From positions 1,798,001 through 1,862,000 of the forward strand of contig NZ_AP018771.1 of NCBI RefSeq assembly GCF_019703545.1: a DNA stretch of 64,000 nt, read 5' to 3'. The position numbers were made by a program, and so were the translations under genes. A model generated the notes under the pieces. The model saw only the letters and a program-made list of their open reading frames with translations. It was not told the DNA's origin and ran no database searches. This DNA is from Haemophilus influenzae (GTDB lineage Bacteria; Pseudomonadota; Gammaproteobacteria; Enterobacterales; Pasteurellaceae). Shown here one piece after another: positions 20,886 to 33,076 of the stretch. The stretch's first letter is position 1. Every line of letters starts with the position of its first letter.

Positions 20886-21530
20886 ATGAACCTTACTCAA
20901 CTAAAAAAATGGTTTACTATTTTAACTTTCGTATTAACCGCACTTTTGGTTACACGAACAGCTATTGCAGAAACAAGTCCTTATGTTTTAATGCAGCAAG
21001 CGTCAGATAAACTATTTTCTGATATACAAGCTAATCAAAGTAAAATTAAACAAGATCCAAATTATTTACGTACTATTGTTCGTAATGATTTATTGCCTTA
21101 TGTAAACTTAGAATATGCAGGTTCTAAAGTATTAGGTTCATACTACAAATCAACCTCTACAGAACAACGAGAAAAATTTTTCAAGACTTTTGGTGAATTG
21201 ATTGAGCAAAAGTACGCACAAACATTAACAAATTATTCTAATCAAAAAATTCAAATTGAATCAGAAAAAGAATTAGGCGATAACAATTTTGTAAATATTC
21301 GCGTAAAGATTATTCAAACTAATGGCGTTGCTCCGATCCTATTAGATTTTAAATGGCGTAAAGGCAATAAAAGTGGGGAATGGAAAGCCTACGATATGGC
21401 AGCAGCAGGCGTAAGTATGCTGGAAGATACGATAAAAAATTGGGTTGGTATTTTAAACAAACAAGGTATTGATACATTAATCACAAAGATGCAGCAATCT
21501 GCCTCACAACCTATAATTTTCAATCAATAA
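20886..21530 (+). CDS. mlaC: MlaC, periplasmic phospholipid carrier
   Basis: Started at the ATG at 20886, with GGAG upstream, the protein has 214 residues. It has a signal peptide (WFTILTFVLTALLVTRTAIA, cleavage before ETSPY) and a Tol_Tol_Ttg2 fold with the usual NYSNQKI and YDMAAAGVSML motifs. It shuttles a phospholipid across the periplasm between MlaD and the outer-membrane MlaA complex. MlaA is not in this window. Confidence 0.94.
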   Translation: MNLTQLKKWFTILTFVLTALLVTRTAIAETSPYVLMQQASDKLFSDIQANQSKIKQDPNYLRTIVRNDLLPYVNLEYAGSKVLGSYYKSTSTEQREKFFKTFGELIEQKYAQTLTNYSNQKIQIESEKELGDNNFVNIRVKIIQTNGVAPILLDFKWRKGNKSGEWKAYDMAAAGVSMLEDTIKNWVGILNKQGIDTLITKMQQSASQPIIFNQ

Positions 21531-21540
21531 ATGAATAACT

Positions 21541-21858
21541 ATGCTAAATTGGGATTTGCAAAAAAATAATGATAAAATAACGCTCTTTTTGTTTGGGGAA
21601 CTATCTCGCAGCACCTTGTTACCAATGTGGCAGCAACGTGGCGTTTTTTTGTCAGAAAGTACACTTGATAAAACTATTGTTGAATGGAATTTATCTGGTC
21701 TTCAGCATATTGATTCAGCTGGTTTTACAGCTCTTTGTGATTTTTTACGAGAGTGTCAAAAGATTAACAAAACAGTACGATTAGTTTATCCACCAAAACA
21801 ATTATTAACCCTAGCAGATCTTGTTGGTTTATCTGATTGGATCGCAAATTTTACATAG
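21541..21858 (+). CDS. mlaB: MlaB, STAS-domain subunit of the Mla transporter
   Basis: The 105-residue cytoplasmic protein has a single STAS domain, with the signature WNLSGLQHIDSAGFTALCDF near residue 50. MlaB binds MlaF and is needed for activity of the ABC complex. It begins 10 bp after mlaC. Its stop codon at 21856-21858 is only 20 bp before the ibaG start. Confidence 0.9.
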   Translation: MLNWDLQKNNDKITLFLFGELSRSTLLPMWQQRGVFLSESTLDKTIVEWNLSGLQHIDSAGFTALCDFLRECQKINKTVRLVYPPKQLLTLADLVGLSDWIANFT

Positions 21859-21878
21859 CTTACTTAAACGGAAATCCA

Positions 21879-23421
<1,543 letters not shown>

Positions 23422-23481
23422 TTAGGTACGCTGCTTTTCTATAATAAATTACAAGTTTATTTATAATCTTAAATTTCTATT

Positions 23482-23510
23482 AATGCCTTTCTTTAGAAAG
23501 GCATTTTTTT
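23482..23510 (+). terminator. Terminator after murA
   Basis: A perfect 10-bp stem, AATGCCTTTC (23482-23491) with GAAAGGCATT (23496-23505), and a long T-run. Between here and 23720 there is an uptake signal near 23571 and a -10-like TATAAT at 23681-23686 that could serve the next operon. Confidence 0.9.
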
Positions 23511-23720
23511 ACTGAAATTTTATAAGAGTAGATTGATTGCATTGTTTAGAAACGTATTTTTCTACAAGAAAGTGCGGTAGATTATTTCTTATTTTGATAG
23601 TAATCACTTATATCAATTTTTTATAACTAAAATTTATAAACCATAAATAAATAATCTTTTTTTTTCATAAGTTTGTTTTTTATAATCACGCTTAGACAAA
23701 CACAACACAAGGAAGAAAAA

Positions 23721-24494
23721 ATGAAAAAATTACTTTTTACGACCGCACTTTTAACTGGAGCTATTGCTTTCTCAACTTTTTCTCACGCAGGCGAAATTGC
23801 CGATCGTGTTGAAAAAACTAAAACTTTATTAGTCGGAACAGAAGGGACTTATGCACCATTTACTTTCCATGATAAAAGTGGAAAATTAACAGGCTTTGAT
23901 GTAGAGGTTATTCGTAAAGTTGCTGAAAAGCTCGGTTTGAAAGTGGAATTTAAAGAAACACAATGGGATGCAATGTATGCGGGGTTAAATGCAAAACGTT
24001 TTGATGTGATAGCAAACCAAACTAACCCAAGCCCAGAGCGTTTAAAAAAATACAGTTTCACCACGCCTTATAATTATTCTGGTGGGGTGATTGTAACAAA
24101 ATCATCGGATAACAGTATTAAATCATTTGAAGATTTGAAAGGTCGTAAATCTGCACAATCTGCAACAAGTAACTGGGGTAAAGATGCAAAAGCTGCAGGC
24201 GCGCAGATTCTTGTAGTGGATGGTTTAGCACAGAGCTTAGAGCTTATTAAACAAGGCCGTGCAGAAGCAACAATTAATGATAAATTGGCTGTATTAGATT
24301 ATTTTAAACAACACCCAAATTCTGGTTTAAAAATTGCTTATGATCGTGGGGATAAAACTCCGGCTGCCTTTGCTTTTTTACAAGGTGAAGATGCATTGAT
24401 TACAAAATTTAATCAAGTACTTGAAGCACTTCGCCAAGATGGTACATTAAAACAGATTTCAATTGAATGGTTTGGTTATGATATTACTCAATAA
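23721..24494 (+). CDS. Amino acid ABC transporter, periplasmic binding protein (probably cystine)
   Basis: The ATG at 23721 follows AAGGAAG and gives 257 residues, with a signal peptide ([20 protein letters not shown]) cleaved before GEIADR. The mature protein is a family-3 solute-binding protein: [35 protein letters not shown], and an Arg/Asp pair for the amino-acid head group. Overall it resembles cystine-binding TcyA/FliY proteins, so cystine is the best guess; another polar amino acid is possible. It is followed by its permease and ATPase genes. Confidence 0.87.
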
Positions 24495-25194
24495 TTGGTT
24501 GGCGAGTCTTCCATTTATGAGTGCAGAACGAGCTGATTATGTAATCAGCTCGTTTTGGCCTATGTTGGAAGCAGCAATTTTATACACATTGCCATTGGCA
24601 GTCATTTCCTTCTTCTGTGGTTTGCTTATTGCAGTGATTGTTGCAGTTATTCGTACTTTGCCTAGTCCTAATTTACCCTTAAAATTGTTACAGGCTTTAT
24701 GTCGAGTGTATATCTCTATAATTAGAGGTACACCGATGTTAGTACAAATTTTTATTATTTTTTATGGGTTACCTGAAGTCGGTATTACTTTAGAGCCTTT
24801 TCCGACAGCGATTATTGCATTTTCTATTAATATTGGTGCTTATGCAGCAGAGACAGTTCGTGCTTCAATTATTGCTATACCTAAAGGGCAGTGGGAGGCC
24901 TCTTATGCGATAGGTATGAATTATCGACAAGCATTTATTCGTACAATTATGCCACAGGCTTTACGTATTTCAGTACCATCGCTTTCTAATACTTTTATTA
25001 GTACAGTGAAAGACACTTCATTAGCTTCTCTTGTTTTAGTGACAGAATTATTCCGTGTCGCACAGAATATTACGGCAGCAAACTATGAATTTATTTTAAT
25101 TTATAGTGAGGCAGCTTTGATTTATTGGATTTTCTGTTTTGTTTTATCTTTCTTACAAGATCGTCTTGAAATTCGCTTATCTCGCCATTTATAA
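24478..25194 (+). CDS. Amino acid ABC transporter, permease
   Basis: The start chosen is the ATG at 24478, inside the 3' end of the binding-protein gene (17-bp overlap), giving 238 residues. The protein has about five membrane helices and the EAA loop signature of HisM/TcyB-type permeases ([21 protein letters not shown]), with [20 protein letters not shown] before it. It forms the homodimeric channel for the upstream binding protein. An upstream TTG in the same frame at 24463 is less likely. Confidence 0.9.
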
Positions 25195-25203
25195 GGAATG
25201 TCT

Positions 25204-25971
25204 ATGTTAAAAGTAAGTAATATTCAGAAAAACTTTAATGGCAATCATGTGTTAAAAGGCATTGATTTTGAAATTAATAAAGGTGAAGTGGTCGCAATTT
25301 TAGGCCCTTCTGGTTCTGGAAAAACCACCTTTTTACGTTGTTTAAACTTGCTTGAACGACCAGAGCAAGGCATTTTGGAATTTACTGATGGCAGTCTAAA
25401 AATTGATTTTAGCCAGAAAATTAGTAAAGCAGATGAATTGAAGTTACGCCGACGTTCATCAATGGTCTTTCAGCAATACAATTTATTCCCTCATCGTTCT
25501 GCCCTTGAAAATGTTATGGAGGGAATGGTTGTTGTGCAAAAACAAGATAAAGCTCAAGCTCGTGAAAAAGCACTTAGTTTGCTAGAAAAAGTAGGGCTTA
25601 AAAATAAAGCGGATTTATTTCCATCCCAACTTTCTGGCGGTCAGCAACAGCGAGTGGGGATTGCTCGAGCCCTTGCGGTAAAACCTGATATTATTTTATT
25701 AGATGAACCTACATCGGCATTAGATCCTGAATTGGTGGGCGAAGTGTTACAAACACTAAAAATGCTCGCCCAAGAAGGCTGGACAATGATTATTGTTACT
25801 CACGAAATGCAGTTTGCGAAAGATGTCGCGGATCGTGTGATTTTAATGGCGGATGGATATATTGTAGAACAAAATACGGCAGATAAATTCTTCACTTGCC
25901 CACAACACGAGCGCACTAAACAGTTCTTGTTACAAGCAAAAATACCACTTGAGCTTGATTATTATATTTAA
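25204..25971 (+). CDS. Amino acid ABC transporter, ATP-binding protein
   Basis: There are two in-frame ATGs at 25198 and 25204. The second is placed at normal distance from AAGGA, while the first touches it, so 25204 (255 residues) is chosen. Walker A GPSGSGKTT, Q-loop VFQQYNLFPH, signature LSGGQQQR, Walker B IILLDEPTSALDPEL and switch VTHEM are all intact, a standard polar amino acid importer ATPase. It completes the three-gene importer. Confidence 0.92.
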   Translation: MLKVSNIQKNFNGNHVLKGIDFEINKGEVVAILGPSGSGKTTFLRCLNLLERPEQGILEFTDGSLKIDFSQKISKADELKLRRRSSMVFQQYNLFPHRSALENVMEGMVVVQKQDKAQAREKALSLLEKVGLKNKADLFPSQLSGGQQQRVGIARALAVKPDIILLDEPTSALDPELVGEVLQTLKMLAQEGWTMIIVTHEMQFAKDVADRVILMADGYIVEQNTADKFFTCPQHERTKQFLLQAKIPLELDYYI

Positions 25972-26040
25972 AGTGCGGTCAATTTTTAGAGCGTTTTTTG
26001 AAACAAACTCAATAATGGATAATGTAGGCTTTAATTAAAA

Positions 26041-26056
26041 CGTGATGGATTTCACA
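26041..26056. promoter_or_regulatory. CRP-type site upstream of pnuC
   Basis: CGTGATGGATTTCACA matches the CRP half-site pair TGTGA-N6-TCACA with one mismatch, 97 bp before the pnuC start codon. No other evidence supports it. Confidence 0.35.
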
Positions 26057-26152
26057 ACTTTAGAATTAAATGCTTCTACACCTTTACATTACCAATTCAC
26101 TATGCAAGAATAAGAATGCTCACGTTAAAATTTAAGTCAATAGGAGTAAATA

Positions 26153-26833
26153 ATGACTTTGGCAGCGCGTTTAAAACGAGAATTTGTTTCTGGTTGGAAA
26201 CCTTTTGAGGTGGTTTGGCTTGCGCTTTTTATCATTGCGCAAATTTGGGCTTATGTACAAACACCTGATTCTTGGTTAGCAATGATTTCTGGTATCTCGG
26301 GTATTTTGTGTGTGGTATTGGTAAGTAAAGGCAAAATCAGTAATTATTTCTTTGGATTAATTTTTGCTTACACTTATTTTTATGTTGCTTGGGGATCGAA
26401 TTTCTTAGGCGAAATGAATACCGTACTTTACGTATATTTGCCATCTCAATTTATTGGTTACTTTATGTGGAAAGCCAACATGCAAAATAGCGATGGTGGA
26501 GAAAGTGTAATTGCAAAAGCTTTAACTGTTAAAGGATGGATGACATTAATTGTTGTGACTACGGTTGGTACTTTGCTTTTTGTTCAAGCATTACAAGCTG
26601 CTGGTGGTAGTTCAACTGGTTTAGATGGTCTAACTACAATTATTACGGTTGCGGCACAGATTTTAATGATTTTGCGTTATCGTGAACAATGGTTGTTATG
26701 GATTGGATTAAATATTCTTTCTATTTTCTTATGGGCAGAGACACCTGCAATATACTTAATGTATTCAGCCTACTTACTTAACTCATTGTATGGTTATTAT
26801 AACTGGACGAAATTAGTTAAGCGTACTAACTAA
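26153..26833 (+). CDS. pnuC: PnuC, nicotinamide riboside transporter
   Basis: PnuC moves nicotinamide riboside across the inner membrane. Haemophilus cannot make NAD de novo and depends on this uptake (the V-factor requirement). The 226-residue protein has about seven membrane segments and the PnuC aromatic pattern (FAYTYFYVAWGSNFLGEMNT, then LPSQFIGYFMWK, and the C-terminal SAYLLNSLYGYYNW). RBS ATAGGAG precedes the ATG. The phosphorylating partner NadR is not in this window. Confidence 0.95.
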   Translation: MTLAARLKREFVSGWKPFEVVWLALFIIAQIWAYVQTPDSWLAMISGISGILCVVLVSKGKISNYFFGLIFAYTYFYVAWGSNFLGEMNTVLYVYLPSQFIGYFMWKANMQNSDGGESVIAKALTVKGWMTLIVVTTVGTLLFVQALQAAGGSSTGLDGLTTIITVAAQILMILRYREQWLLWIGLNILSIFLWAETPAIYLMYSAYLLNSLYGYYNWTKLVKRTN

Positions 26834-26860
26834 ATATAAAAACAGTAAATAGCTTATAAA

Positions 26861-26899
26861 AAATCCCCGTTAAATGATAAATTTAACGGGGATTTTTTT
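26861..26899. terminator. Bidirectional terminator between pnuC and pyrG
   Basis: A perfect 15-bp stem, AAATCCCCGTTAAAT (26861-26875) with ATTTAACGGGGATTT (26881-26895), a 5-nt loop and A/T runs on both sides serve the converging genes. Confidence 0.93.
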
Positions 26900-26976
26900 A
26901 CTTCAAAAACATCAAGTTATCATAACCAAATAAAAATATTTCATTTTTTTACCGCACTTATATGCAGAACCAAGAA

Positions 26977-28660
<1,684 letters not shown>

Positions 28661-29265
28661 CCTACAGACAAAATCAACCAAAAGTGCGGTCAAAAATCGA
28701 AGATAATTAGCTATCAAAGACGGGACGGTAGTTTACCTGATTTGTGCAATGAACTCAATGCTAGTTTTGTCTTAATCCTTTTTATCCTTGGAAAGGATCA
28801 ACAATCACATTACAAATGTTGAATGATAAATTAAGTATTAAATGCCACTACATACTTACTCAAGCAGTTAAAAACATCAAGAGATGTGTTGGTTGAGACA
28901 AATATTAAAATATGCTCTTACACAATGAAATTAATCATCTTTAAAACAAAAATTATTGCAAAAATGTCAATTTGATCTAAGTCAATTAAATGAAATATAA
29001 CAAATAAGCCCTATTTTTGTATTTATATCAAAAATGTGATCTATATAGCATTTTTTACTATTTTTTATCCTTATGTTTAGTAGTAGAATAGCCGCCAATT
29101 TGGATTATCTCTATAATAACTGGTGTTTTTTTAACCTTTAAAAATAATTATGTAGATAAGTCAATTTAAACTTAGCTGATTGGAGTTGAGTAATTAGGGA
29201 TTATTTAAGGCATCGCCTTGTTAATCATTGTTGGAACTAATGTTGTTTATACAAAGGAGTTGAGA
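28661..29265. other. Long non-coding interval between pyrG and cydA
   Basis: I find no gene in these 600 bases. They contain an uptake signal near 28682, a small hairpin ATCCTT-GGA-AAGGAT near 28786-28800, a longer dyad CAACA...TGTTG just after it, an FNR-type box at 28972-28985 and a -10-like TAGAAT at 29084-29089. The cydA messenger therefore probably has a leader of about 170 nt. An unannotated small RNA between the hairpins cannot be excluded. Confidence 0.6.
28972..28985. promoter_or_regulatory. FNR-type site upstream of cydA
   Basis: TTGATCTAAGTCAA matches TTGAT-N4-ATCAA with one mismatch. It lies in the cydAB leader region, where low-oxygen control is expected. It is far (about 280 bp) from the start codon. 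Confidence 0.6.
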
Positions 29266-30831
29266 ATGTTAGACGTTGTTGATCTTTCTCGCTTGCAGTT
29301 TGCTTTAACTGCGTTGTATCACTTCATTTTCGTGCCGCTAACATTGGGTTTATCCTTTATTCTTGTAATTATGGAAACTATTTATGTGGCGACAGGTAAA
29401 GAAGTTTATAAAGATATGACAAAATTTTGGGGAAAGTTATTTGGTATTAACTTTGCCCTTGGGGTGACCACCGGTATTATTATGGAATTCCAATTTGGTA
29501 CTAACTGGTCTTATTATTCTCATTACGTAGGGGATATTTTTGGTGCGCCACTTGCTATTGAAGCGTTACTTGCCTTCTTCTTAGAATCCACTTTTGTGGG
29601 GTTATTTTTCTTCGGTTGGGATCGTTTATCAAAAGGAAAACACTTATTAGCAACTTATTGTGTGGCTTTCGGTTCTAATTTATCTGCTATGTGGATTTTG
29701 GTTGCAAATGGCTGGATGCAAGCACCAACAGGTTCAGAATTCAATTTTGAAACTGTACGTATGGAAATGACTAACTTCTTAGATCTTTGGTTAAACCCTG
29801 TTGCACAAAGTAAATTCTTACATACTCTTTCTGCAGGTTATGTGACAGGCGCATTTTTTGTTTTAGCCATTAGCTCATACTTTTTACTAAAAGGTCGTGA
29901 TTTTGAATTTGCAAAACGTTCTTTCTCCGTAGCTGCTACTTTTGGATTTATCGCCTCTATTTCAGTGCTAATTCTTGGTGATGAATCTGGTTATGATATT
30001 GGTAAAGCACAACCAGTAAAATTAGCCGCAATGGAAGCTGAATTTGAAACTCACGCAGCACCTGCTCCATTCCTTCCAGTAGCAATTCCAAATACGGCTG
30101 AAATGAAAAATGATTTTGCGATTGAAATTCCTTATCTTGGCGGTGTAATAGCAACTCGTTCAATTGATAAAGAAATTATAGGTCTAAAAGATCTTCAAGC
30201 ATTAAATGAAACTCGTGTACGTAGTGGTATCCGTGCTTATGAATTATTTACTCAACTACGCGCTGAGAAAAAAGCAAATGGTCAAGTAAATGAAGAAACC
30301 AAAGCACAATTTAATGAAGTTAAAAAAGATCTTGGTTTCGGTTTATTATTAAAACGCTATACAAACAATGTTGTTGATGCAACAGAAGAACAAATTAAAC
30401 AAGCCGCTCGTGATACTATTCCAAATGTAGGCCCTAATTTTTGGGCATTTCGTGCAATGATTGCAGCTGGTGGTTTAATTGCTTTACTTACATTCGGCGC
30501 ATTTGTTCAAAATTTACGTAATAAAGTCACTCAAATTCCATTATTGTTAAAAGTTCTTTTATGGGGATTGCCATTACCTTGGATTGCCATTGAGTGCGGT
30601 TGGTTCTTAGCAGAATATGGTCGTCAGCCTTGGGCTATTTACGAGATCTTACCTGTTGGCGTATCCGCTTCTAATTTAAGTACAGGCGATTTATGGTTCT
30701 CTATTGGTTTAATTTGTGCGCTTTATCTTGCGTTCATTATTGTTGAGATGTATTTGATGTTTAAATATGCGCGTTTGGGTCCAAGTGCGTTAAAAACCGG
30801 CAAATACTACTTTGAACAATCAGCTAAATAA
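29266..30831 (+). CDS. cydA: Cytochrome bd ubiquinol oxidase subunit I
   Basis: CydA carries haems b558, b595 and d and oxidises quinol with oxygen at very low oxygen levels. Started at the ATG at 29266 after AAAGGAGT, it has 521 residues (E. coli 522). Visible are the N-terminal helix with the haem His ([19 protein letters not shown]), the long Q-loop, and the conserved [14 protein letters not shown] segment after it. An upstream in-frame TTG at 29218 has no ribosome-binding site. First gene of cydABX. Confidence 0.97.
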   Translation: MLDVVDLSRLQFALTALYHFIFVPLTLGLSFILVIMETIYVATGKEVYKDMTKFWGKLFGINFALGVTTGIIMEFQFGTNWSYYSHYVGDIFGAPLAIEALLAFFLESTFVGLFFFGWDRLSKGKHLLATYCVAFGSNLSAMWILVANGWMQAPTGSEFNFETVRMEMTNFLDLWLNPVAQSKFLHTLSAGYVTGAFFVLAISSYFLLKGRDFEFAKRSFSVAATFGFIASISVLILGDESGYDIGKAQPVKLAAMEAEFETHAAPAPFLPVAIPNTAEMKNDFAIEIPYLGGVIATRSIDKEIIGLKDLQALNETRVRSGIRAYELFTQLRAEKKANGQVNEETKAQFNEVKKDLGFGLLLKRYTNNVVDATEEQIKQAARDTIPNVGPNFWAFRAMIAAGGLIALLTFGAFVQNLRNKVTQIPLLLKVLLWGLPLPWIAIECGWFLAEYGRQPWAIYEILPVGVSASNLSTGDLWFSIGLICALYLAFIIVEMYLMFKYARLGPSALKTGKYYFEQSAK

Positions 30832-30845
30832 GTAGGAGATAAATT

Positions 30846-31982
30846 ATGATTGATTATGAATTTCTACGTTTTATTTGGTGGGTGTTAGTTATTGTATTAT
30901 TGATTGGCTTCTCTGTAACTGATGGATTTGATATGGGCGTGACCGCACTTTTACCTGTAACAGGTAAAAAAGAAGTGGAACGCCGTATTATGATCAACAC
31001 TATTGCTCCCCATTGGGATGGTAACCAAGTTTGGTTATTAACTGCAGGTGGTGCAATATTTGCAGCTTGGCCAATTGTATATGCAGTATCTTTCTCAGGT
31101 TTTTACATTGCATTAGTATTAGTCTTGGCAGCGTTATTCTTACGTCCATTGGGTTTTGAATATCGTGCAAAAATTGATAATCCAACTTGGCGTTCTGTTT
31201 GGGACTGGGGATTATTCGCAGGTGGTTTTGTACCAGCATTAGTATTTGGCGTGGCTTTTGGTAATTTATTACAAGGCGTTCCATTCCATTTTAACGAATT
31301 AACTCAAGTGACTTATACAGGTTCATTTTTTGAGCTATTAAATCCATTCGCATTATTATGTGGTGTTATTAGCTTATCAATGCTTGTCACTCACGGCGCA
31401 AACTGGTTACAAATGAAAACCACTGAAGTCTTACGTGATCGTGCTCGTTCAGTAAGTCAAATTGGTTCTATTGTGACTTTAATTGCATTCGTATTAGCTG
31501 GCGTATGGTTATATTCTAAAGATGGTTATGTAGTTACTAGCACTATCGATCATTTCGCTCCATCGTCTCCAATGAATAAAGAAGTTGCTGTAGAAACTGG
31601 CGCGTGGTTTAGAAATTTCAATGAAATGCCAATTCTTTGGATTTTCCCTGCGTTAGCTGTAGTTGCTGCATTATTAAATGCTGCATTTTCTAAAGCTAAT
31701 CGTTGTGGTTTTGCATTTTTCTTCTCTGCATTAACAATGGCTGGTGTGATTATTACTGCAGCAGTATCAATGTTCCCATTTGTGATGCCTTCAAGTTCAC
31801 ATCCTGAACAAAGTTTATTAATGTGGGATTCGACTTCAAGTGAATTAACATTAACATTAATGCTGATTTTTGCAGTTGTTTTTGTGGTCATTGCTTTAGC
31901 TTATACTATTTGGTCTTACTCAAAAATGTTTGGTCGTTTAGATGCTAATTTCATTGATAAAAATAAACACTCATTATACTAA
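30846..31982 (+). CDS. cydB: Cytochrome bd ubiquinol oxidase subunit II
   Basis: The 378-residue, eight-helix subunit pairs with CydA. It has the N-terminal FSVTDGFDMGVTALLPV signature and the conserved NTIAPHWDGNQVWLLTAGGA segment. RBS TAGGAG precedes the ATG, 14 bp after cydA. An uptake signal lies inside the gene near 30942. Confidence 0.97.
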   Translation: MIDYEFLRFIWWVLVIVLLIGFSVTDGFDMGVTALLPVTGKKEVERRIMINTIAPHWDGNQVWLLTAGGAIFAAWPIVYAVSFSGFYIALVLVLAALFLRPLGFEYRAKIDNPTWRSVWDWGLFAGGFVPALVFGVAFGNLLQGVPFHFNELTQVTYTGSFFELLNPFALLCGVISLSMLVTHGANWLQMKTTEVLRDRARSVSQIGSIVTLIAFVLAGVWLYSKDGYVVTSTIDHFAPSSPMNKEVAVETGAWFRNFNEMPILWIFPALAVVAALLNAAFSKANRCGFAFFFSALTMAGVIITAAVSMFPFVMPSSSHPEQSLLMWDSTSSELTLTLMLIFAVVFVVIALAYTIWSYSKMFGRLDANFIDKNKHSLY

Positions 31983-31993
31983 GGAGAAATAGA

Positions 31994-32092
31994 ATGTTAT
32001 ATGCGATTTGGGTAGTGGGTGTATTGTTTGCAATTTGGGCTAGTGCGAAATGCACCATCAATAAAGAAAAAAAAGGTAAATTTGAAGAATAA
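31994..32092 (+). CDS. cydX: CydX, small subunit of cytochrome bd oxidase
   Basis: A 32-codon frame begins 11 bp after cydB with AAGGAG at ideal spacing. It encodes MLYAIWVVGVLFAIWASAKC and then a charged tail ending KFEE, that is, one membrane helix and a polar C-terminus. In E. coli, CydX at this position is required for stability of the oxidase. The helix differs from E. coli CydX in detail, but position, size and topology agree. A terminator follows. Confidence 0.85.
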   Translation: MLYAIWVVGVLFAIWASAKCTINKEKKGKFEE

Positions 32093-32120
32093 ATTATTTA
32101 AGAATTTTACCAACTAAATA

Positions 32121-32147
32121 AAAGGGTTCATTAATGAACCCTTTTTA
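32121..32147 (+). terminator. Terminator after cydX
   Basis: A perfect 24-bp palindrome (AAAGGGTTCATT and its complement) at 32121-32144 is followed by T residues. Confidence 0.88.
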
Positions 32148-32248
32148 ACTTTTCTCATTTATCTTTTTCTCAACAACAATGGAAAATAATTTTACGAATT
32201 TCTATGCTAGAATATTTACCAAAATTTCCATTTTTTTAACCGCACTTT

Positions 32249-32701
32249 ATGACATTACAACTCAATACCATTGCTCTATTACTAGTGATACTTCTTATTC
32301 TTGGCGTATTAAGCAACAACAGTACAATTACCATTTCTGCTGCCGTATTACTTATCATGCAGCAAACTTTTTTATCTTCTCATATTCCTTTGCTCGAAAA
32401 ATATGGCGTTAAAATTGGTATCATTATTTTAACCATTGGGGTTTTAAGCCCCTTAGTTTCAGGGAAAATTCAGTTGCCTGATTTATCAGGTTTTGTTAGT
32501 TGGAAAATGGCTCTTTCTATTGCAGTTGGAATGCTTGTGGCATGGCTTGCAGGCAAAGGTGTGCCTTTAATGGGCGAACAACCGATTTTAGTCACTGGCT
32601 TGCTTATCGGCACAATTATTGGTGTAGCATTTTTAGGTGGAATTCCCGTTGGCCCACTTATTGCTGCAGGTATATTAGCTTTATTTTTAGGGAAAATTTA
32701 A
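32249..32701 (+). CDS. UPF0756/DUF441 family small membrane protein
   Basis: The 150-residue protein is almost entirely hydrophobic (about four membrane segments). It contains the family stretches [20 protein letters not shown] and [20 protein letters not shown], as in E. coli YeaL. Function unknown. There is no clear Shine-Dalgarno: an uptake signal ending at 32247 directly abuts the ATG. It ends where the next membrane protein gene begins, suggesting an operon with it and hrpA. Confidence 0.85.
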   Translation: MTLQLNTIALLLVILLILGVLSNNSTITISAAVLLIMQQTFLSSHIPLLEKYGVKIGIIILTIGVLSPLVSGKIQLPDLSGFVSWKMALSIAVGMLVAWLAGKGVPLMGEQPILVTGLLIGTIIGVAFLGGIPVGPLIAAGILALFLGKI

Positions 32702-33076
32702 ATGAAAAACAAATACCTTACTCTTGTTGCTTTAAGCGGATTCTTCTGTGTCGCACTAGGCGCATTTGCAGCGCATGGTTTAAAGAACATTTTAGATGTT
32801 AAAGCATTATCATGGATTGATACGGGGTTAGAATATCAAATGTTCCATACCATTGCAGTACTTGCCGTTGCATTATCTGCTTTACGTGACAACAAATTCG
32901 CCCGATTATCTATGTCTTCTTGGTTAATTGGAATCTTATTATTTAGTGGAAGTTTATACGCACTTGCTTTCGAAGCAAGCAATGTAATTGTATGGATTAC
33001 GCCTATTGGCGGCACTTTATTTTTAATCGGATGGATTAGCTTAGCTTACGGAAGTTTCAAAAGTAAATCGCTATGA
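32702..33076 (+). CDS. UPF0382/DUF423 family inner membrane protein
   Basis: The 124-residue protein has four membrane helices and the DUF423 signature ALSGFFCVALGAFAAHGLK, then GLEYQMFHTIAVLA and GSLYALAF, matching E. coli YgdD. Biochemical role unknown. It begins immediately after the preceding stop codon and overlaps hrpA by 4 bp (ATGA), so the three genes are probably co-translated. Confidence 0.88.
   Translation: MKNKYLTLVALSGFFCVALGAFAAHGLKNILDVKALSWIDTGLEYQMFHTIAVLAVALSALRDNKFARLSMSSWLIGILLFSGSLYALAFEASNVIVWITPIGGTLFLIGWISLAYGSFKSKSL

Noticed and set aside
28740..28920. Resemblance of the pyrG-cydA interval to a ribosomal RNA spacer or transposon end
   Set aside because: The similarity was only an impression of short motifs; no rRNA sequence or terminal inverted repeat could be identified.
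29034..29049. CRP site upstream of cydA (TGTGATCTATATAGCA)
   Set aside because: Only one half-site is good; the second half matches three of five positions.
29218..29265. N-terminal extension of CydA
   Set aside because: It starts at a TTG without a ribosome-binding site, whereas the ATG at 29266 follows AAAGGAG and matches the family start.
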